Shown: in pieces, positions 33,761 to 45,129 of the stretch
Position numbering within the stretch: position 1 is the stretch's first letter
How the letters are laid out: every line of letters begins with the position of its first letter
Assembly: GCA_003049485.1 (NCBI GenBank)
Contig: PYST01000022.1
Coordinates: 153,637 to 217,636 of the forward strand
DNA: 64,000 bases
Origin: Ophioceras dolichostomum
Lineage: Eukaryota; Ascomycota; Sordariomycetes; Magnaporthales; Ophioceraceae
Direction of reading: 5' to 3'
Notes under the pieces: generated by a model
Database searches by the model: none
Seen by the model: only the letters and a program-made list of their open reading frames with translations
Told to the model about the DNA's origin: nothing
Position numbers and translations under genes: made by a program

Positions 33761-34797
33761 TGAGCTGTTAAATAGGGTGGGTAGTTCATGGGTACCTAAT
33801 GTCTGACTCTCGGCGGTGGTTCGTGGTTGGTGGTGGTGTTTTTGTATAGGTCGAAGACAAAAAGGAAGACCGATCGTCCGGGCCTAAGGATGGTAACCGA
33901 GAAACGGCTGCCGAGGTTTGTCCTTGTCGTTTGCCCTGTGGTTTAGCGTGTCTGATACATACCAGACACCGTTGAGAAGTACAATCCGTAATAATTGGCC
34001 CAGGCATCCAGCGCCAAAACACCAAATTCGCATGCGATTCGTGTGGACAGTTGGAACCCATGTGAAGAAGATATTGTTGTTGTAGATGTCAAATGGTAAT
34101 GTTTTATTGCTCTTCGGTCTTTTCTTGTTTATATGCTTTGTTTGTGTACAACCCTTCGTTGCGTTTAGTAATGGTAGTCCCAAACCGCCAAAGCCAGGCG
34201 CCGGCTGGTCATGATGCTAAATGCTGATGATGCTTCTGTGAAGATAGACGCCGCGAGGTTGTCAAGCACAAAATGCGCAGATCAGATATTACCTGCCTGC
34301 CCGCCTTCTGCGTCCAGTCGTGCTTGCTATATGCGTGTGTGAGAAAAAGACAAGTGTATGCGAAAAGCAAGTGAGCAGCTGCCTTGTTCCTTTGAGCCAT
34401 GCCATAATGGGAGAAGTTGATGGTCCAGTGTAGCGCCAAGATGGCAGGAAGTCCGACCTCAACATGATGTGATCTCCATCCAACTCATCTTCAGCAGCCA
34501 AATCAATCCCTTGCCCAGTCCAATTCCATCAAAAGTTTAGGTGGAAAAGAGAAAAGAGAAAAAAAAAATTATACAAACCCCGAGAAACTCCTGGTATACC
34601 TCCTTCAGCGTACATGCATCCGACCATAAAGTGGTTCCTGATTCTCCAACCGAATGGAGAACCCCAAAAAATGTGTTCCATCACCTCCTTTCCCTTGCCC
34701 TTCCATTCATTCCTCCATGCCTTCGTTCCTAGTACGTTAGTATATAAGGTGATATGGGGGCGTGGCGGTAGTAAGTAGCCCCGTCCCTACTTCCAAC
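33761..34797. other. Intergenic region between convergent copper-protein and kinase genes
   Basis: About 1 kb of 3' flanks from two convergent genes. Short frames only; an A-rich run at 34550-34570. Nothing else recognised. Confidence 0.55.
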
Positions 34798-36831
34798 TCA
34801 TCGTTCATGCGACAGCGGTTGCGCTAACTCGACCATCAGTCGCTTCATGGTGATGCGCTGGTGAGGAATGGCGACCAGCATCTCGGCGACAAGGGCCTCG
34901 AGCCTGTCCGACGGGTCCAGCTTATCTCGAGCCTGGGCTACCTCGGCCAGCCACATACGCATCAGGTCCACAGCGCTGAGCTGCGGTGCGGCGCCCGCGG
35001 TGCCTCCGCCGGCGACGACCAGCTGTTGTTGCTGTTGTTGAGGGGCCTGCTTCGGCACGACCTTGTTGACGTCGGCGATGCGCCAGAACAAGGGCCGCTT
35101 CTGGTCCATAGCTACACTGCGCGACTCGGGCCACGGCAGCTTGCGGAGAACATATAGCATCGTGACTCCCAGAGCCCACACGTCGCCGGCCGACCCGCGA
35201 GACTTGACCGCGATGAACTCGGGTGGCACGTACCATGGCGTCCCTCCGAGGGAGCCGGGCGTGCGCGTGTGCGTAGTCAGGCCGAAGTCGCACAGCACGG
35301 CGCCCCTGTCCGGAGAGTACAGGACGTTGGAGGGCTTAATGTCGTTGTGCACCAGGTTGCGGCAGTGGATGTAGTTCAGCGCGCCAGCGACATCCCGCAG
35401 CACGCGCGTGGCATCCAGGCGTGTGCCCGAGAAGAAGTCGTGATTCATGCCTCGCCAGACACCTTTGACCGTCAGGTCGCGCGCGTCGACGTGTTCCATA
35501 TACAGCGACAGGTACCGCGCGTCGCCGCCGTAGAGCTTGACGATGCTGTCGTGCTGTAGGTACTCTTGCGACTTCAGCTCGCGGAGCCAGCCCTCGGCCT
35601 GCCGGATCACATTGCGCTCGATCTCGTGCGGCTTGGGCGGGGCCATAGCCACGCCGTTGCTGTTGTGGGTGGGCGGCCTGGTCTTGAGCACCTTGACTGT
35701 GATCACACTGTCCGCGGGAACCTTGGGGTGGTCAGCCACGGTGCCCCTGAACACGCTGGTGAGGGGGGTGGTGGCGATGGGGTCGCGCTTGCTCAAGCGG
35801 TACGTGTCAAGCTCGCAGCCGCCGGGCACGTCGACCGTCTGGCCCTCGCGCATCGAGAGCAGCGCGTGGCCGCCGACTGTGGCGACTTCGTTGTTGTTGG
35901 TGCGCTTAGAAGAAGTCGAGCCGGGCAGAGGGAAGATGAGACGGTCAGCCTTCGGAGGCAGAAACTCGATAACACCGACCTGTTTCCTACCCGGCGAGTT
36001 GTCCAGTCCCCGTACCCGGCGTGGTTCTGGGCCCATGGGGTCGTCCTCGTCGGCGACGAAGGAGCGCTTCCCCGAGGAGTTCACCATTTCGCTCAGTGAG
36101 GATGAGGTACCCCCAGAAGACGAGGTGGCGAATGGGAGCTGGAGCGCGGCCGGTCGCTTCTCCAGGATCCTGAAGTCTAGGACCTCTACTTCGTTCACCT
36201 TTATCCTCCATGTGCCGGGAGGCAGGGCCTTGAAGCTGTGCGGGTTGATGATATACTCTGCTCCCGGGCTCACAGGCGGCAGCTGCGAGACCCTCGACAG
36301 AGAGATTGGCATGTCCGACTTGTTGACTAGAATCTGGTTGTCACTGGCAGGGTCGTAGTAGAGCTCGCACCATAGCGTCGAGCGCTGCCCGTCAGGGTCC
36401 TGGCTGTCGAGAGGCGGCGGCACCCTGACCGAGAAGTTGATATCCCTGGATGTTTGCGTGACGGCCAAGACCCGATGGCCGGGTGCCCGGTCAGGACCCT
36501 CGGGCTCGGCGACCTCGGCGTGCAGGGCCAGCCATTCGCAGTTGTCGTGGCTTCCGGGACTAACAGAGCGGCTCCTCAGAGGGCGCACCAGGATGCGGAT
36601 GTCCTTGTCCGGAGGCACGACTAATTCGTCCAGATGCACAGGCGCAGTAATGTCCTCGGCGTTGAAGGACTCCTGCTGCACGCGGATGCTTTGCATGCGG
36701 GCATCGATTTCGGACTGCGAAAACGGCTGCGTCTTCTCCGTAAACGACTGCGACGGGCCATCGACCGCGACAGCGACGGTTGGTTGGTTGTCGCCCACGA
36801 CCATGCCCGCGCCGCCCGTACCCGGGCCCAT
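34798..36831 (-). CDS. Atypical protein kinase with HND in place of HRD
   Basis: Single exon, 678 aa from ATG 36831; the frame is open further upstream but contains no ATG there (37038 is GTG), so the hydrophobic-looking extension is taken as leader. The first about 290 residues form a beta-rich region of unknown type; the stretch LWCELYYDPASDNQILV and the PGTWRIKVNEVEVLDF end look FHA-like, but this is only an impression. A kinase domain occupies about 365-665: the VAIK-type lysine in ITVKVLK, a catalytic loop HNDIKPSN (HRD Arg replaced by Asn), CDFG, GGTPWYVPPE and DVWALGVTMLYV. The glycine-rich loop is degenerate (TTPLTSVFRG). A polyglutamine run interrupts the C-lobe near 600. Catalytic Asp and Lys remain, so activity is possible, but it would be a non-RD kinase. 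Confidence 0.8.
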   Translation of the reverse strand: MGPGTGGAGMVVGDNQPTVAVAVDGPSQSFTEKTQPFSQSEIDARMQSIRVQQESFNAEDITAPVHLDELVVPPDKDIRILVRPLRSRSVSPGSHDNCEWLALHAEVAEPEGPDRAPGHRVLAVTQTSRDINFSVRVPPPLDSQDPDGQRSTLWCELYYDPASDNQILVNKSDMPISLSRVSQLPPVSPGAEYIINPHSFKALPPGTWRIKVNEVEVLDFRILEKRPAALQLPFATSSSGGTSSSLSEMVNSSGKRSFVADEDDPMGPEPRRVRGLDNSPGRKQVGVIEFLPPKADRLIFPLPGSTSSKRTNNNEVATVGGHALLSMREGQTVDVPGGCELDTYRLSKRDPIATTPLTSVFRGTVADHPKVPADSVITVKVLKTRPPTHNSNGVAMAPPKPHEIERNVIRQAEGWLRELKSQEYLQHDSIVKLYGGDARYLSLYMEHVDARDLTVKGVWRGMNHDFFSGTRLDATRVLRDVAGALNYIHCRNLVHNDIKPSNVLYSPDRGAVLCDFGLTTHTRTPGSLGGTPWYVPPEFIAVKSRGSAGDVWALGVTMLYVLRKLPWPESRSVAMDQKRPLFWRIADVNKVVPKQAPQQQQQQLVVAGGGTAGAAPQLSAVDLMRMWLAEVAQARDKLDPSDRLEALVAEMLVAIPHQRITMKRLMVELAQPLSHER

Positions 36832-39125
36832 CGCACCGGGAGATGGGCTTGCTGGGCGGGGCGGTCGGGCCGGTGCGGGGGCGGGAGCGGGTGGCCACGA
36901 TATGGTGGTGACGAAGAATGATGACGTGAAAAACAGGGCTTGGCCCAGCCAACCAGCCCTGGACCAGGGCGGGCAGGCAGGCAACAGCCCACTCAGAAAG
37001 GGGGGAAGGAAAAAGAAAACGACCGCAGCCCAGCGCACCCGTCAATAAGCGGTGGCAGTTACTGCACAAGCACAAAGTCAATTCAAAGAGAATAGTAAAG
37101 ACAACACGAACCCGAACCCTTCGAACGAATCCAGGAGAGGAACACCGACAGTCAGCAGCAATGGGTAAGGACCACTGGTGACGACGGATGGAGGATCACC
37201 GACAACTCCAAGTGCTTTTTTGCGTGCTTGTTTGCTTCGCCGCTTGGAGCCTCGGAGTCGGTGAGCGCACTAACGATATATATGCGATGAACGAGAGCGA
37301 ATGAGAAAAGAAAAGCAAAGTAAAGAGGTTGCGCAGAAGAGCGAGACGCTGCCCAGAGAAATATGAGTCGACGGCTGCTTGTCCCGGTACGTCCTGGGAT
37401 TGGGGTCCAACCTCTTCTTCAATGAGGGGGGTTCGGCCAGCACAAAAAGGAAATCCCAGCGACGAAAAAGAAAATTAGGGTGAGAAAGGCCTCCGGCTCC
37501 GAAACAATTCTCCTCTCCAGCTGGGGCTCTCCGATATGGTCACGATTAGAAGGAAATGGACACGGGGAGAGGAACAGAGGGACAGAAACAGTCAGAAGGA
37601 GGCGGAAGAGTAGGAAATGAAGGTCCCTGCTGACAGCAGGCCACACTTGGCCAGGACGACTCAGCCTCACCAGACCGTTGCGAGAGGAGAATGTGCCCTG
37701 TATTTTTTTCTTTCCCCTCTCTCCGTGTGTGTTCTGCAGCGGATGACTGTTCCAGTGCGGGAATATGGCAGTGGTGCCTGGCCTCAGTGGCCTGCTAGTG
37801 ATGGCCCATCACCCCATACTGTCCAATGGGGCTGCGCCACTAGCCACTGAGGGCTCCAACCGTGGCGGCACGGGGCGATCGTCGCATCTCATGGGAGAGC
37901 GGCCGGGAGGCCACAGCGAGCTCTTTCACTTTCACTTGGAACGATTAATATTCGTTCGGATCATTTTGGACGACATGGGCGAATGTTGAGGCTCGTTGAA
38001 GCATCTTAGGAGAGGAAAATAACAGCTGTGTCGTCGGTGTCCGGTCAGGTTCACGTATTAGTTGGGCAACCGTGTGTGAGACTCTGTGGGCAGGTGCTGG
38101 TCCCGTGTTCACATGGAGAGTCAGGAGACAGTGCTCGGTGATAACAAAATCGCAGAGATCGAGATTTTTGTGCAGCTTAGTCAAGCAAAACGGCTTGGTA
38201 AACGGTCAGGCTCCGTTCAATAAACGGCAGGTTAAACGCTCCTGAAACGGTGTGTTATTCTCCGTTCCCAACACTGAAAACGGAAGTCTTCAGGCAGGAG
38301 TTCTTGTGATGCCCGGATGAGACCAACCATGCAGGGAGTGGCCCGGCCTGCATGGCTGATGGTCGGAATTTTGTGTGGGTGGGGCACGCACAGCGGTATT
38401 ATTGGTGAGATGTGGATTTGGGGGCAAATGTTGTGGAAATCAATATCACAGCAGATTTGATATGATTGGCCATCGCTCGAAAGCAGCTGAGGCCAAGCTT
38501 GGCTCGGACTGCATTCACCCAATGAAATCCCTGTCTTTGATTCATACTAATGCATTCGGGCAGTCCAAGTGGGGTGGTCATACTTGCGCCACTTTTCCAG
38601 TTTGTTCCAGTTGGCCCCCGACCGGGTGTGTCCGCCCAGACGAGGGGACTTTCAGTATCTGGGACGTCGCCCACTTTCTCTGGTCCGCCAGGAATGCATT
38701 CGACAATTTTCCCAACAACCCAAGGTGAAGCCATCACAACACAATAGCAGCACTCGTCCGAACCCCCGCCAATTCGCCCTCTACACTCTCTACGCGCAAA
38801 CCTACGACCACTAAAACGAGTTGCCAAAATGAACACTCCCAAGATCTTCGTCTAGATGGCTTTGACCACCTCTCGAAGCCCCGACCCGATGATTCACAGT
38901 ACCTGCTAAACGGCCTTCACTTACCGGACTCCTCCCATCGATACCCCCTCTCAACCATCCTCCTCCGAACCAGCAAGCAAACGCTCCTCTCTCTCGTTGT
39001 CCCGATCCTCGCGTTACCATCAAGCCTTCCAGGTTCTCTCTTCGAGCCTTCCAGGTTCATCGAGCCCAGGTTCACTGGGCTCGACCGACAGACACAACTC
39101 CGCAGACCGTATCCGTTTCCAGGAC
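36832..39125. other. Divergent intergenic region between kinase and Ser-rich protein genes
   Basis: About 2.3 kb. Includes the open leader of the kinase frame (36832-37038). Short frames elsewhere look random. A cluster of AACGG/CCGTT words lies at 38188-38283. It carries both divergent promoters. Confidence 0.5.
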
Positions 39126-40613
39126 ATGGACGATCCAGGCATATCATGGCCCTTTTGGAAGTTTGGATTAAAGAGGGATGACCTCTACACCACACTCCAC
39201 GACCAGTACAACACCTTTCCCTCCTCGATCCAGGACCGCGAGGCTTTCCACCACGATGTCTTCGAGCTTTCCACCGAGGCTTCCTCCGCCGACGAGTTCC
39301 ATCGCCTGATGGCATCCCGCAAAGAACAACGCCTACGTGAACTCAACGAGTCCATGGAGTCTGCCGCCATCGAGATCATCGCCAACCCGCTCCTCATCGG
39401 CACCGAGCAGTGGCAGCACGCCATCCAGCTCTTTCGGTCGAGAAGCCTCGACTCGATCGTTCGTTACTTCGCGTCCTACCTTCCTGAGGATCACCCCTGG
39501 CATCGTTCCGACTCGTCCTCCTACTTCTCCTCTGCCTCTTCGTTTGTCGACAGCGAGAGTGTCGACGCCGATTCCCTCACGGACTCCGACCACCACTCCT
39601 ACTACACCGAGGAACAACCCATCATCTCCCAGGAGCCGCTCCTCGATGCCTCCGCCACCCATCCCCCAAAGACGACTCATCACGAGCACCTCCCGCCTTC
39701 ACCAGAGTCGATGATGTGCTCAGACGCCTCGTCTGTCTCCTCGGACGACAACGACCACTTCGTCCTCACGCCGGCGCGCACGCTCTCATTCTCCGAGTCA
39801 GAGCCCGACCACATCCCCTCCAAGGACGCCATTCCCATCCTCCAGCACCACCGCCTTCCCCATCACCACAACCACGACGACGGTGCTTCCTCCACCGACT
39901 CGCACTCCATCTCGAGCGTCTCCGACATCTCAGAGACGCAGCACCAGAAGGATTTCCTTGCGGAACCTCTGGTTCTGGACGACCACGAGATCAGCATCGT
40001 TGACGACGACGGCCACATCTACCCTGGAACTCAGCTCCCCGAGGACGACGACGACGCCTCCCTCTTCGAGTCCGAGACTCCCACACCGAAACCCCGGTCC
40101 GACGCCCCCACACCGACGTCAACCACCGGTGCCACTACATCTGCTCCCAGCGGTGGCGCCCCCTCCTTCTTCTTCGAGGCGAAGCCATCGCCACTGTCGT
40201 CGTCGACCTCGTACAGCTGCTATCATCACCTCCGCACCCGTAGCGCATCACCGACGCGGACCCACCTCTCCTCGCACATCGCCGCCGCGAAATCCTCACC
40301 TTTATCCCACGCCGCCGCCACTACCGTTCTCGCGGTCGCATCATCCGACTGTCGCAAGCTACTGCAGCCGTCGACGATGGTTATGTCTTCACTATCGCCT
40401 TCGGCGCGGTCTGCTCGTCGTCGCGACCTCAGCCCATCGGGCAAAGCGCGGAGGAACGGTAGCGGTCATGGTAATAATGGTTGTTGTAGTAGTATCGGCA
40501 GTGTTAGTGGTACTGGTAGTGGCAGTGGGATCAGCAGCGGGCGCATACAGAAGCCCGCGTCTGAGCCGTTGCGGTCGAGACCGCGTGCTCGGAGGCGAGA
40601 GGAGTCTAGTTAG
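39126..40613 (+). CDS. Serine/aspartate-rich protein of unknown function
   Basis: 495 aa from ATG 39126 (context GGACATGGA); upstream in-frame sequence has no ATG. I do not recognise a named domain. Residues about 1-125 look globular and partly helical, starting with MDDPGISWPFWKFGLKRDD and running through EFHRLMASRKEQRLREL to SIVRYFASYLPEDHPWH. The rest is intrinsically disordered: Ser-, Asp-, His- and Thr-rich, with acidic clusters (EDDDDASLFES) and a basic tail (RSRPRARRREESS). There is no signal peptide or membrane segment. Codon use matches neighbouring genes and the frame is the longest of several overlapping ones here, so it is probably a real gene. Disorder and charge suggest a regulatory or scaffold role, but that is a guess. 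Confidence 0.68.
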   Translation: MDDPGISWPFWKFGLKRDDLYTTLHDQYNTFPSSIQDREAFHHDVFELSTEASSADEFHRLMASRKEQRLRELNESMESAAIEIIANPLLIGTEQWQHAIQLFRSRSLDSIVRYFASYLPEDHPWHRSDSSSYFSSASSFVDSESVDADSLTDSDHHSYYTEEQPIISQEPLLDASATHPPKTTHHEHLPPSPESMMCSDASSVSSDDNDHFVLTPARTLSFSESEPDHIPSKDAIPILQHHRLPHHHNHDDGASSTDSHSISSVSDISETQHQKDFLAEPLVLDDHEISIVDDDGHIYPGTQLPEDDDDASLFESETPTPKPRSDAPTPTSTTGATTSAPSGGAPSFFFEAKPSPLSSSTSYSCYHHLRTRSASPTRTHLSSHIAAAKSSPLSHAAATTVLAVASSDCRKLLQPSTMVMSSLSPSARSARRRDLSPSGKARRNGSGHGNNGCCSSIGSVSGTGSGSGISSGRIQKPASEPLRSRPRARRREESS

Positions 40614-40846
40614 CACGAGGGGATGCATCCTCACCGTCTCGGTGAGGATGGTGATAATTGGTGGTGTTGTTGTTGTCAGTGGTGGTGGTGTTGGACTTGT
40701 CCGCCCTCGTCGCCTGTTTTCTCAGGCGCGAATATGGCTGGACGGCGATCGGTCGTGGATTGTATCGATGTGGTCGCCTCCCCCCACTGTAGATATGTCT
40801 TCTTCCTCCTTACGATACCGTCATACCCAATCAGCTTCATACCTAT

Positions 40847-40876
40847 CATACCCATACCCATACCCATACCCATACC
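40847..40876. repeat. CATACC hexanucleotide microsatellite
   Basis: About five tandem units of CATACC in the 3' flank of the Ser-rich protein gene. Confidence 0.85.
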
Positions 40877-41216
40877 AATACCCTTCATACCCCCAACAGC
40901 CGATTGCACATGTACATATACCCCTTTACTGTCGGAATTTTATCATGGCGTTCTTAATAATGCTTTGGTGTGGTTCTCTCGCGATGGTGTTTGATGTTGG
41001 TTCGAGTCCGGGATCATCGCAAGCGCAATGAACCGAACCAAGGTGAGATGGATGATGACATGAGTGCTTGGCGTTGACCCGTGTTTTCGTATCAACAGGC
41101 TGCTCTTCTCGGCTCGATTTCGGTGAGTATCTCATCCGTGACGAAACGCGAGTCGGGTCGAAACAAAGCCTGCTGTCCCACGACGCGACACTTCGTCCAC
41201 TTCCATGACGTTGTCG

Positions 41217-41236
41217 ATATATATATATATATATAT
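41217..41236. repeat. AT dinucleotide repeat
   Basis: Ten uninterrupted AT units. Confidence 0.95.
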
Positions 41237-42608
41237 CTCCACTCCGTCGTACTCTTCCTTCTCTTCGTCGTGCTTTCGGGTTCCCTCCGCGCGAGGCTGG
41301 CTCGGTAGACCCCGCCTGCTCAGCCTGACGACCCCTCGCCCACCTCTCTCCACTCCGGATGATGGTCCATCCTCGTGCTTCTTCCTTCCCTCCTTCGAGG
41401 GAATGCCGCTCTCTTTTATAACTGACCCAGCGAACGCACAGCCACGTAATGCCTAATACTAACTGACCCGACACACAGAAAGGTAGGTTTAAATTTTCAC
41501 GGTAAGTCATTCCGATCCCACTTTCTCTTGGGCGTTGAATGTTTTGACGCGTGAAGAGGTGGCGGAGACGTGAGTGCGGGGCGCTTCGTGTTCTTCGGTG
41601 TGCGAGTCTCCCACCACCTGACCTGACTGACCACCCTCAATCTCTGGCCATGTGGCTTCCCCTTTTCCACCCTTTCCCTTCCTTCGGATTCTATTTCCGC
41701 TCGGTATTCGCCTCATCGAAGACTTTTTGGTAATGTGGAATTATTCAGGTAAGTCAAGGGTCGTCATCACGGTTGCTGGTGACATATTGAATTTGGTGGT
41801 CATGGGGATTTGGGGGATGTCTGGTCTTGGATATTTCTGGTTTTGATGAACTTGATACCCTTAATACCAACTCCATATGGTCTTAACCTGGTCGTGCGTC
41901 CCTTGACTCCAAGTGTCGCCTCGTGCTGTGCTCGCCCCGAATCGGTCGGAACATGAACATGGCAGCACGAGTTTGTCGGCGTCCCTTTCCGTCCTCAGGT
42001 GGAGAGGAGGGCGTTTTCTGGCCGACGACGGTCCGGCCTCAGCTCCCGTCTCAGCCTGCCTCTTCGCAAACAGAACCCTCCCTTCGTTCACCACACTGAG
42101 GAGGCTGGTCTGCCTACTAACCACCCCCTATTTCCTTCCTGCCTGTGCAACGTCCGATACCCTCATGTTTCTGCAGTCTGTACATCCGCAATTGCCCACA
42201 AGACATCGAAGAAAACCAACCACAGATCGTTCTCTTCCATGCGTTGGCTTCACAGGTGGAAGCCGGGAGACTGGGCGCCTCGCTGTCCCGGACAGTTACT
42301 CGGCAATATGGCTGGGGAAAGACAGCGCTTCTACCCCATGACCCTTATGACCTTGTGATAACAGCTCGAGTATTTACATTTTATCGCTTCTTTATTTTTC
42401 GCTTAATACCAAGTCCAAATATCCAGCCTGCGCCGCAGCGCCGTTACAAACGACCGTGGACCAAACCGCTTTCCCAAGCTATACAAATACCAAGCCCATA
42501 TCTTCACAGCGTCACGTTTGTCTCTCCATCTATCTACCTACCCTGAACTTTACTCAGAGATCTCACCTGGGAAATCCTCCTACCCTGAAGAACTCCTCCG
42601 TTACCCAA

Positions 42609-45129
42609 CTACTGCTTCGCCTTCGCGACCAAGTCGTCCCCCTCCCTGCTCCCAGGAGCCGTCGGGACGCCCTCCACCTCCTCAAGCGTCGTCTTGGGTC
42701 CCTTGAACCACTTCCTCGCGTCCAGCACGTAGTAGAGCGTGCAGCCTCCCCACACAGCGCTGTTGATGACGACGGTGTAGTTCATCGTCTCGGGCGTCAC
42801 CTCCGGTCCGCCGACGGGGAACATGCACAGTACGATGTTGAACACGAGGAAGATAGACGCGGCTATCGCGATAGGCACCGACAGGAGCGCGCCCGTGTAG
42901 AACGCCCCCGGGACGAAGCGCGAGCGGCCCCAGACGACGCGGGTCAAAATCGGCGTGATGATGGCCACGTCCTGCCCCGCGATGCAGAGCGAGAAGAGCG
43001 CGAAGGCTGCGGCGGGCGCGATCAGGGACAAGAGGCCGAGGACGGCTGCGACGAAGACGCAGCCCCAGATTGCGCGGAAGGGGATGTAGCCGAAAGTTTT
43101 GGACTAGATAGGGCCAGGGAGGGAGGGTGTTAATAAACGAAAGCGAAAGAAAGATACAACAAAAAAGAACCGGAATCTTTTTTTCCCCTTGAGAGGAGGG
43201 AGAGGAAGAGGGAAGAGAGGGAGACTCACGATCGGCCGGAAGAACCCAGAGAAGGGCAGGGCTCCGTCGCGGGAGAAGGCCCAAGTCTGGCGGGAGGCGG
43301 CGACGAGGATGGACAGTCCCATGAAGTACTGCACGATGAAGAGGAATGACATGAAGCCCAGGGTGGCGTTCTTGCCGAGGGCGTCGTAGTAGATTTGCGC
43401 CATCTGCCAGAAAGAAAACGCATGCCGTTTTTGTAAGTCAAGTCCTCCTTTATGCCGATTGGCAAGAAGAAAAGGAAAGCAAAAAAAGTGGATAAAGAGT
43501 ACGCACCGGTTGGCCGAAGGAAGAGCCCAGCACGCTCTCGAAGTCGGGAGAGATGCACATGGCGAGGACGATCTGGATGATGAAGCCGAGGATGCCTTTT
43601 TATCGCCACCGATGTTAGACTAGACTGCGATTTCTCTCACGAGGAGGACGAGGAGGGAATTACGATAAGACTTACCGCTGGTACCGATGGACGCGAGGAT
43701 CCCGAGAGGGACGGCTTTAGCAGCGTTGGACGCCTCCTCGGCCACTAGATTACTTCAAGTCAGCATCATCCCTTCACTCTCCGCAAGGAAGTGAACCCGT
43801 TCGTCCGGTTTGGTTGTATCTGGAACGTACTGTGAACCTGTTGTTTGTAGACGGTGTTAGTTCAAAGCCTTTCTTTTTTTCTCTCTTTCGTCTAACTCCC
43901 CTACCACACCCACTCGTGCAAAGTGGTGCGGACAAACACGAGTGAATGGGGAAGGATTTCGTTTTCTGGTAATGGAAAGCAGGCCACGGAAGAACTCACA
44001 CAAGAGTCATAACCAGCAATGGTCCAAATCGGCGACAGGAACGCCAGCACAAACGTCCAGCCGATGGGCCAGGTGGTCAGGTTGCGGACCTCGGCGAAGA
44101 TGAAGTGGCCGTCGTTGCGCCCCTCGCTGCCCCGGCCGACAGGCAGGGCGATGATAGTGGCGATGATCAGGGCGAGGTTGAGGAAGACGAAGAACGTCTG
44201 CAGCTTGCCCATGACCCTGGAGAGCGTCGAGGCGAGGATGCCGTGCGTGATGACGCACACGAGGAAGACGACGTAGATGATGCCCTCGGTCGGGGCCCAG
44301 GTGCCGTCGCTTGCGATGACGAGGCTGTATGTATATATGGAGGCAGTAAGTATCTCGCAAGGTTAGAAACTTCTGTCCTGTCCTTCTCTCAGAGGTACCT
44401 AGAGGGAGGTAGGTGGCCAGGCTACCCCTGGTGGTTTATCAAGGGACAGGGAAGACAGCCATTTGACTTACACAGAGCAAAACATCAGCGCAAACCCATA
44501 GTCGATGCTGCACAACCCGCCGATCAACCCCAGGCTGTTGCTGTACCCGACGAGGAAGCACAGGTAGTTGCGCCACCTCGGGCTGCCGAAGTAGTGCGTC
44601 CAGTAGTAGAGCCCGCCCGAGGTGGGCATGGCGGACCCCAGGTCGGCCATGGCGAGCCCGATCAGGAAGATGCCCATGCTGGCGAGCAGCCAGGACCAGA
44701 CCATCCCCGCGGGGCCGGCCGGCACCGAGAAGCTGAGCGTGCTGGCGATGGAGGGTAGCAGGCCCATGATGGAGAAGGCGATGCCGAAGATCTCGAGCGT
44801 GGAGAAGTTGCGGCGGAGCTCTTGCTTGTAGCCCATTTTGGCTGCATCGTGAAGAAAGGTAGTCAGTCAGTCAGTCGTCAGTATTTCTATTTTTTTCCCC
44901 TTCATTTTCCTGTTCAGAATCTTTTTGTTCTTCTCGTTCGCCAATGTGGATGGAAACTAATTATGGTCTTGTCTGGTTGAGAGAGCGAGAATGGGTGGGA
45001 TATTGAGGGACAGGAGGACATACCCAACAACTCAGCGTCCGCATCACTGGAGAGGACCACGCCATCGACGGCTGTCGTGAGGTGTGGAATGTGAGTCGGC
45101 GACTCGAGATCGGAGTGTTTGGACGCCAT
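42609..45129 (-). CDS. APC-superfamily amine permease (choline/GABA transporter type, Hnm1/Uga4-like)
   Basis: Eight exons: 45129-45024, 44841-44472, 44324-44000, 43837-43831, 43744-43676, 43595-43507, 43403-43230, 43103-42609. Phases agree at every junction and sum to 1,635 nt, 544 aa. A hydrophilic N-terminus precedes the conserved YKQELRRNFSTLEIFGIAFS start of the transmembrane core; about 12 helices follow, with TSGGLYYWTHYF, GYDSCVHMAEEASNAAKAVP, ASRQTWAFSRDGALPFS and IAGQDVAIITPILTR. These motifs belong to the fungal amino acid/choline (ACT) family that imports GABA, choline or related amines at the plasma or vacuolar membrane; substrate not resolved. The fourth exon is only 7 nt (GTTCACA), but without it the conserved SCVHxAEEAS loop is broken. 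Confidence 0.88.
43831..43837 (-). other. 7-nt micro-exon of the amine permease gene
   Basis: GTTCACA is bounded by an AACAACAG acceptor and a GTACGT donor, with a 162-nt intron before and an 86-nt intron after. It supplies Val, His and the first base of Met in the conserved loop DSCVHMAEEAS. Confidence 0.75.

Larger units (their letters stand above)
40614..42608. other. Intergenic region between convergent Ser-rich-protein and permease genes
   Basis: About 2 kb with short overlapping frames only. Contains a CATACC microsatellite (40847-40876) and an AT dinucleotide run (41217-41236). Confidence 0.55.

Noticed and set aside
36832..37038. Hydrophobic N-terminal extension of the kinase that could be a signal or membrane segment
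   Set aside because: The frame begins with GTG, not ATG, and has no in-frame ATG before 36831, so it is read as untranslated leader.
40996..41020. tRNA B-box-like word (GGTTCGAGTCC)
   Set aside because: The flanking bases do not form a T-arm stem and no A box or acceptor stem lies upstream.
39883..41031. 382-codon plus-strand frame overlapping the Ser-rich protein
   Set aside because: Ser/Arg/Pro/His-rich shadow of the Ser-rich reading frame; the tail runs through microsatellite DNA and lacks any domain.
44325..44471. CTGAGA word inside a permease intron, as in TPP riboswitches
   Set aside because: The remaining conserved TPP-aptamer segments are missing.
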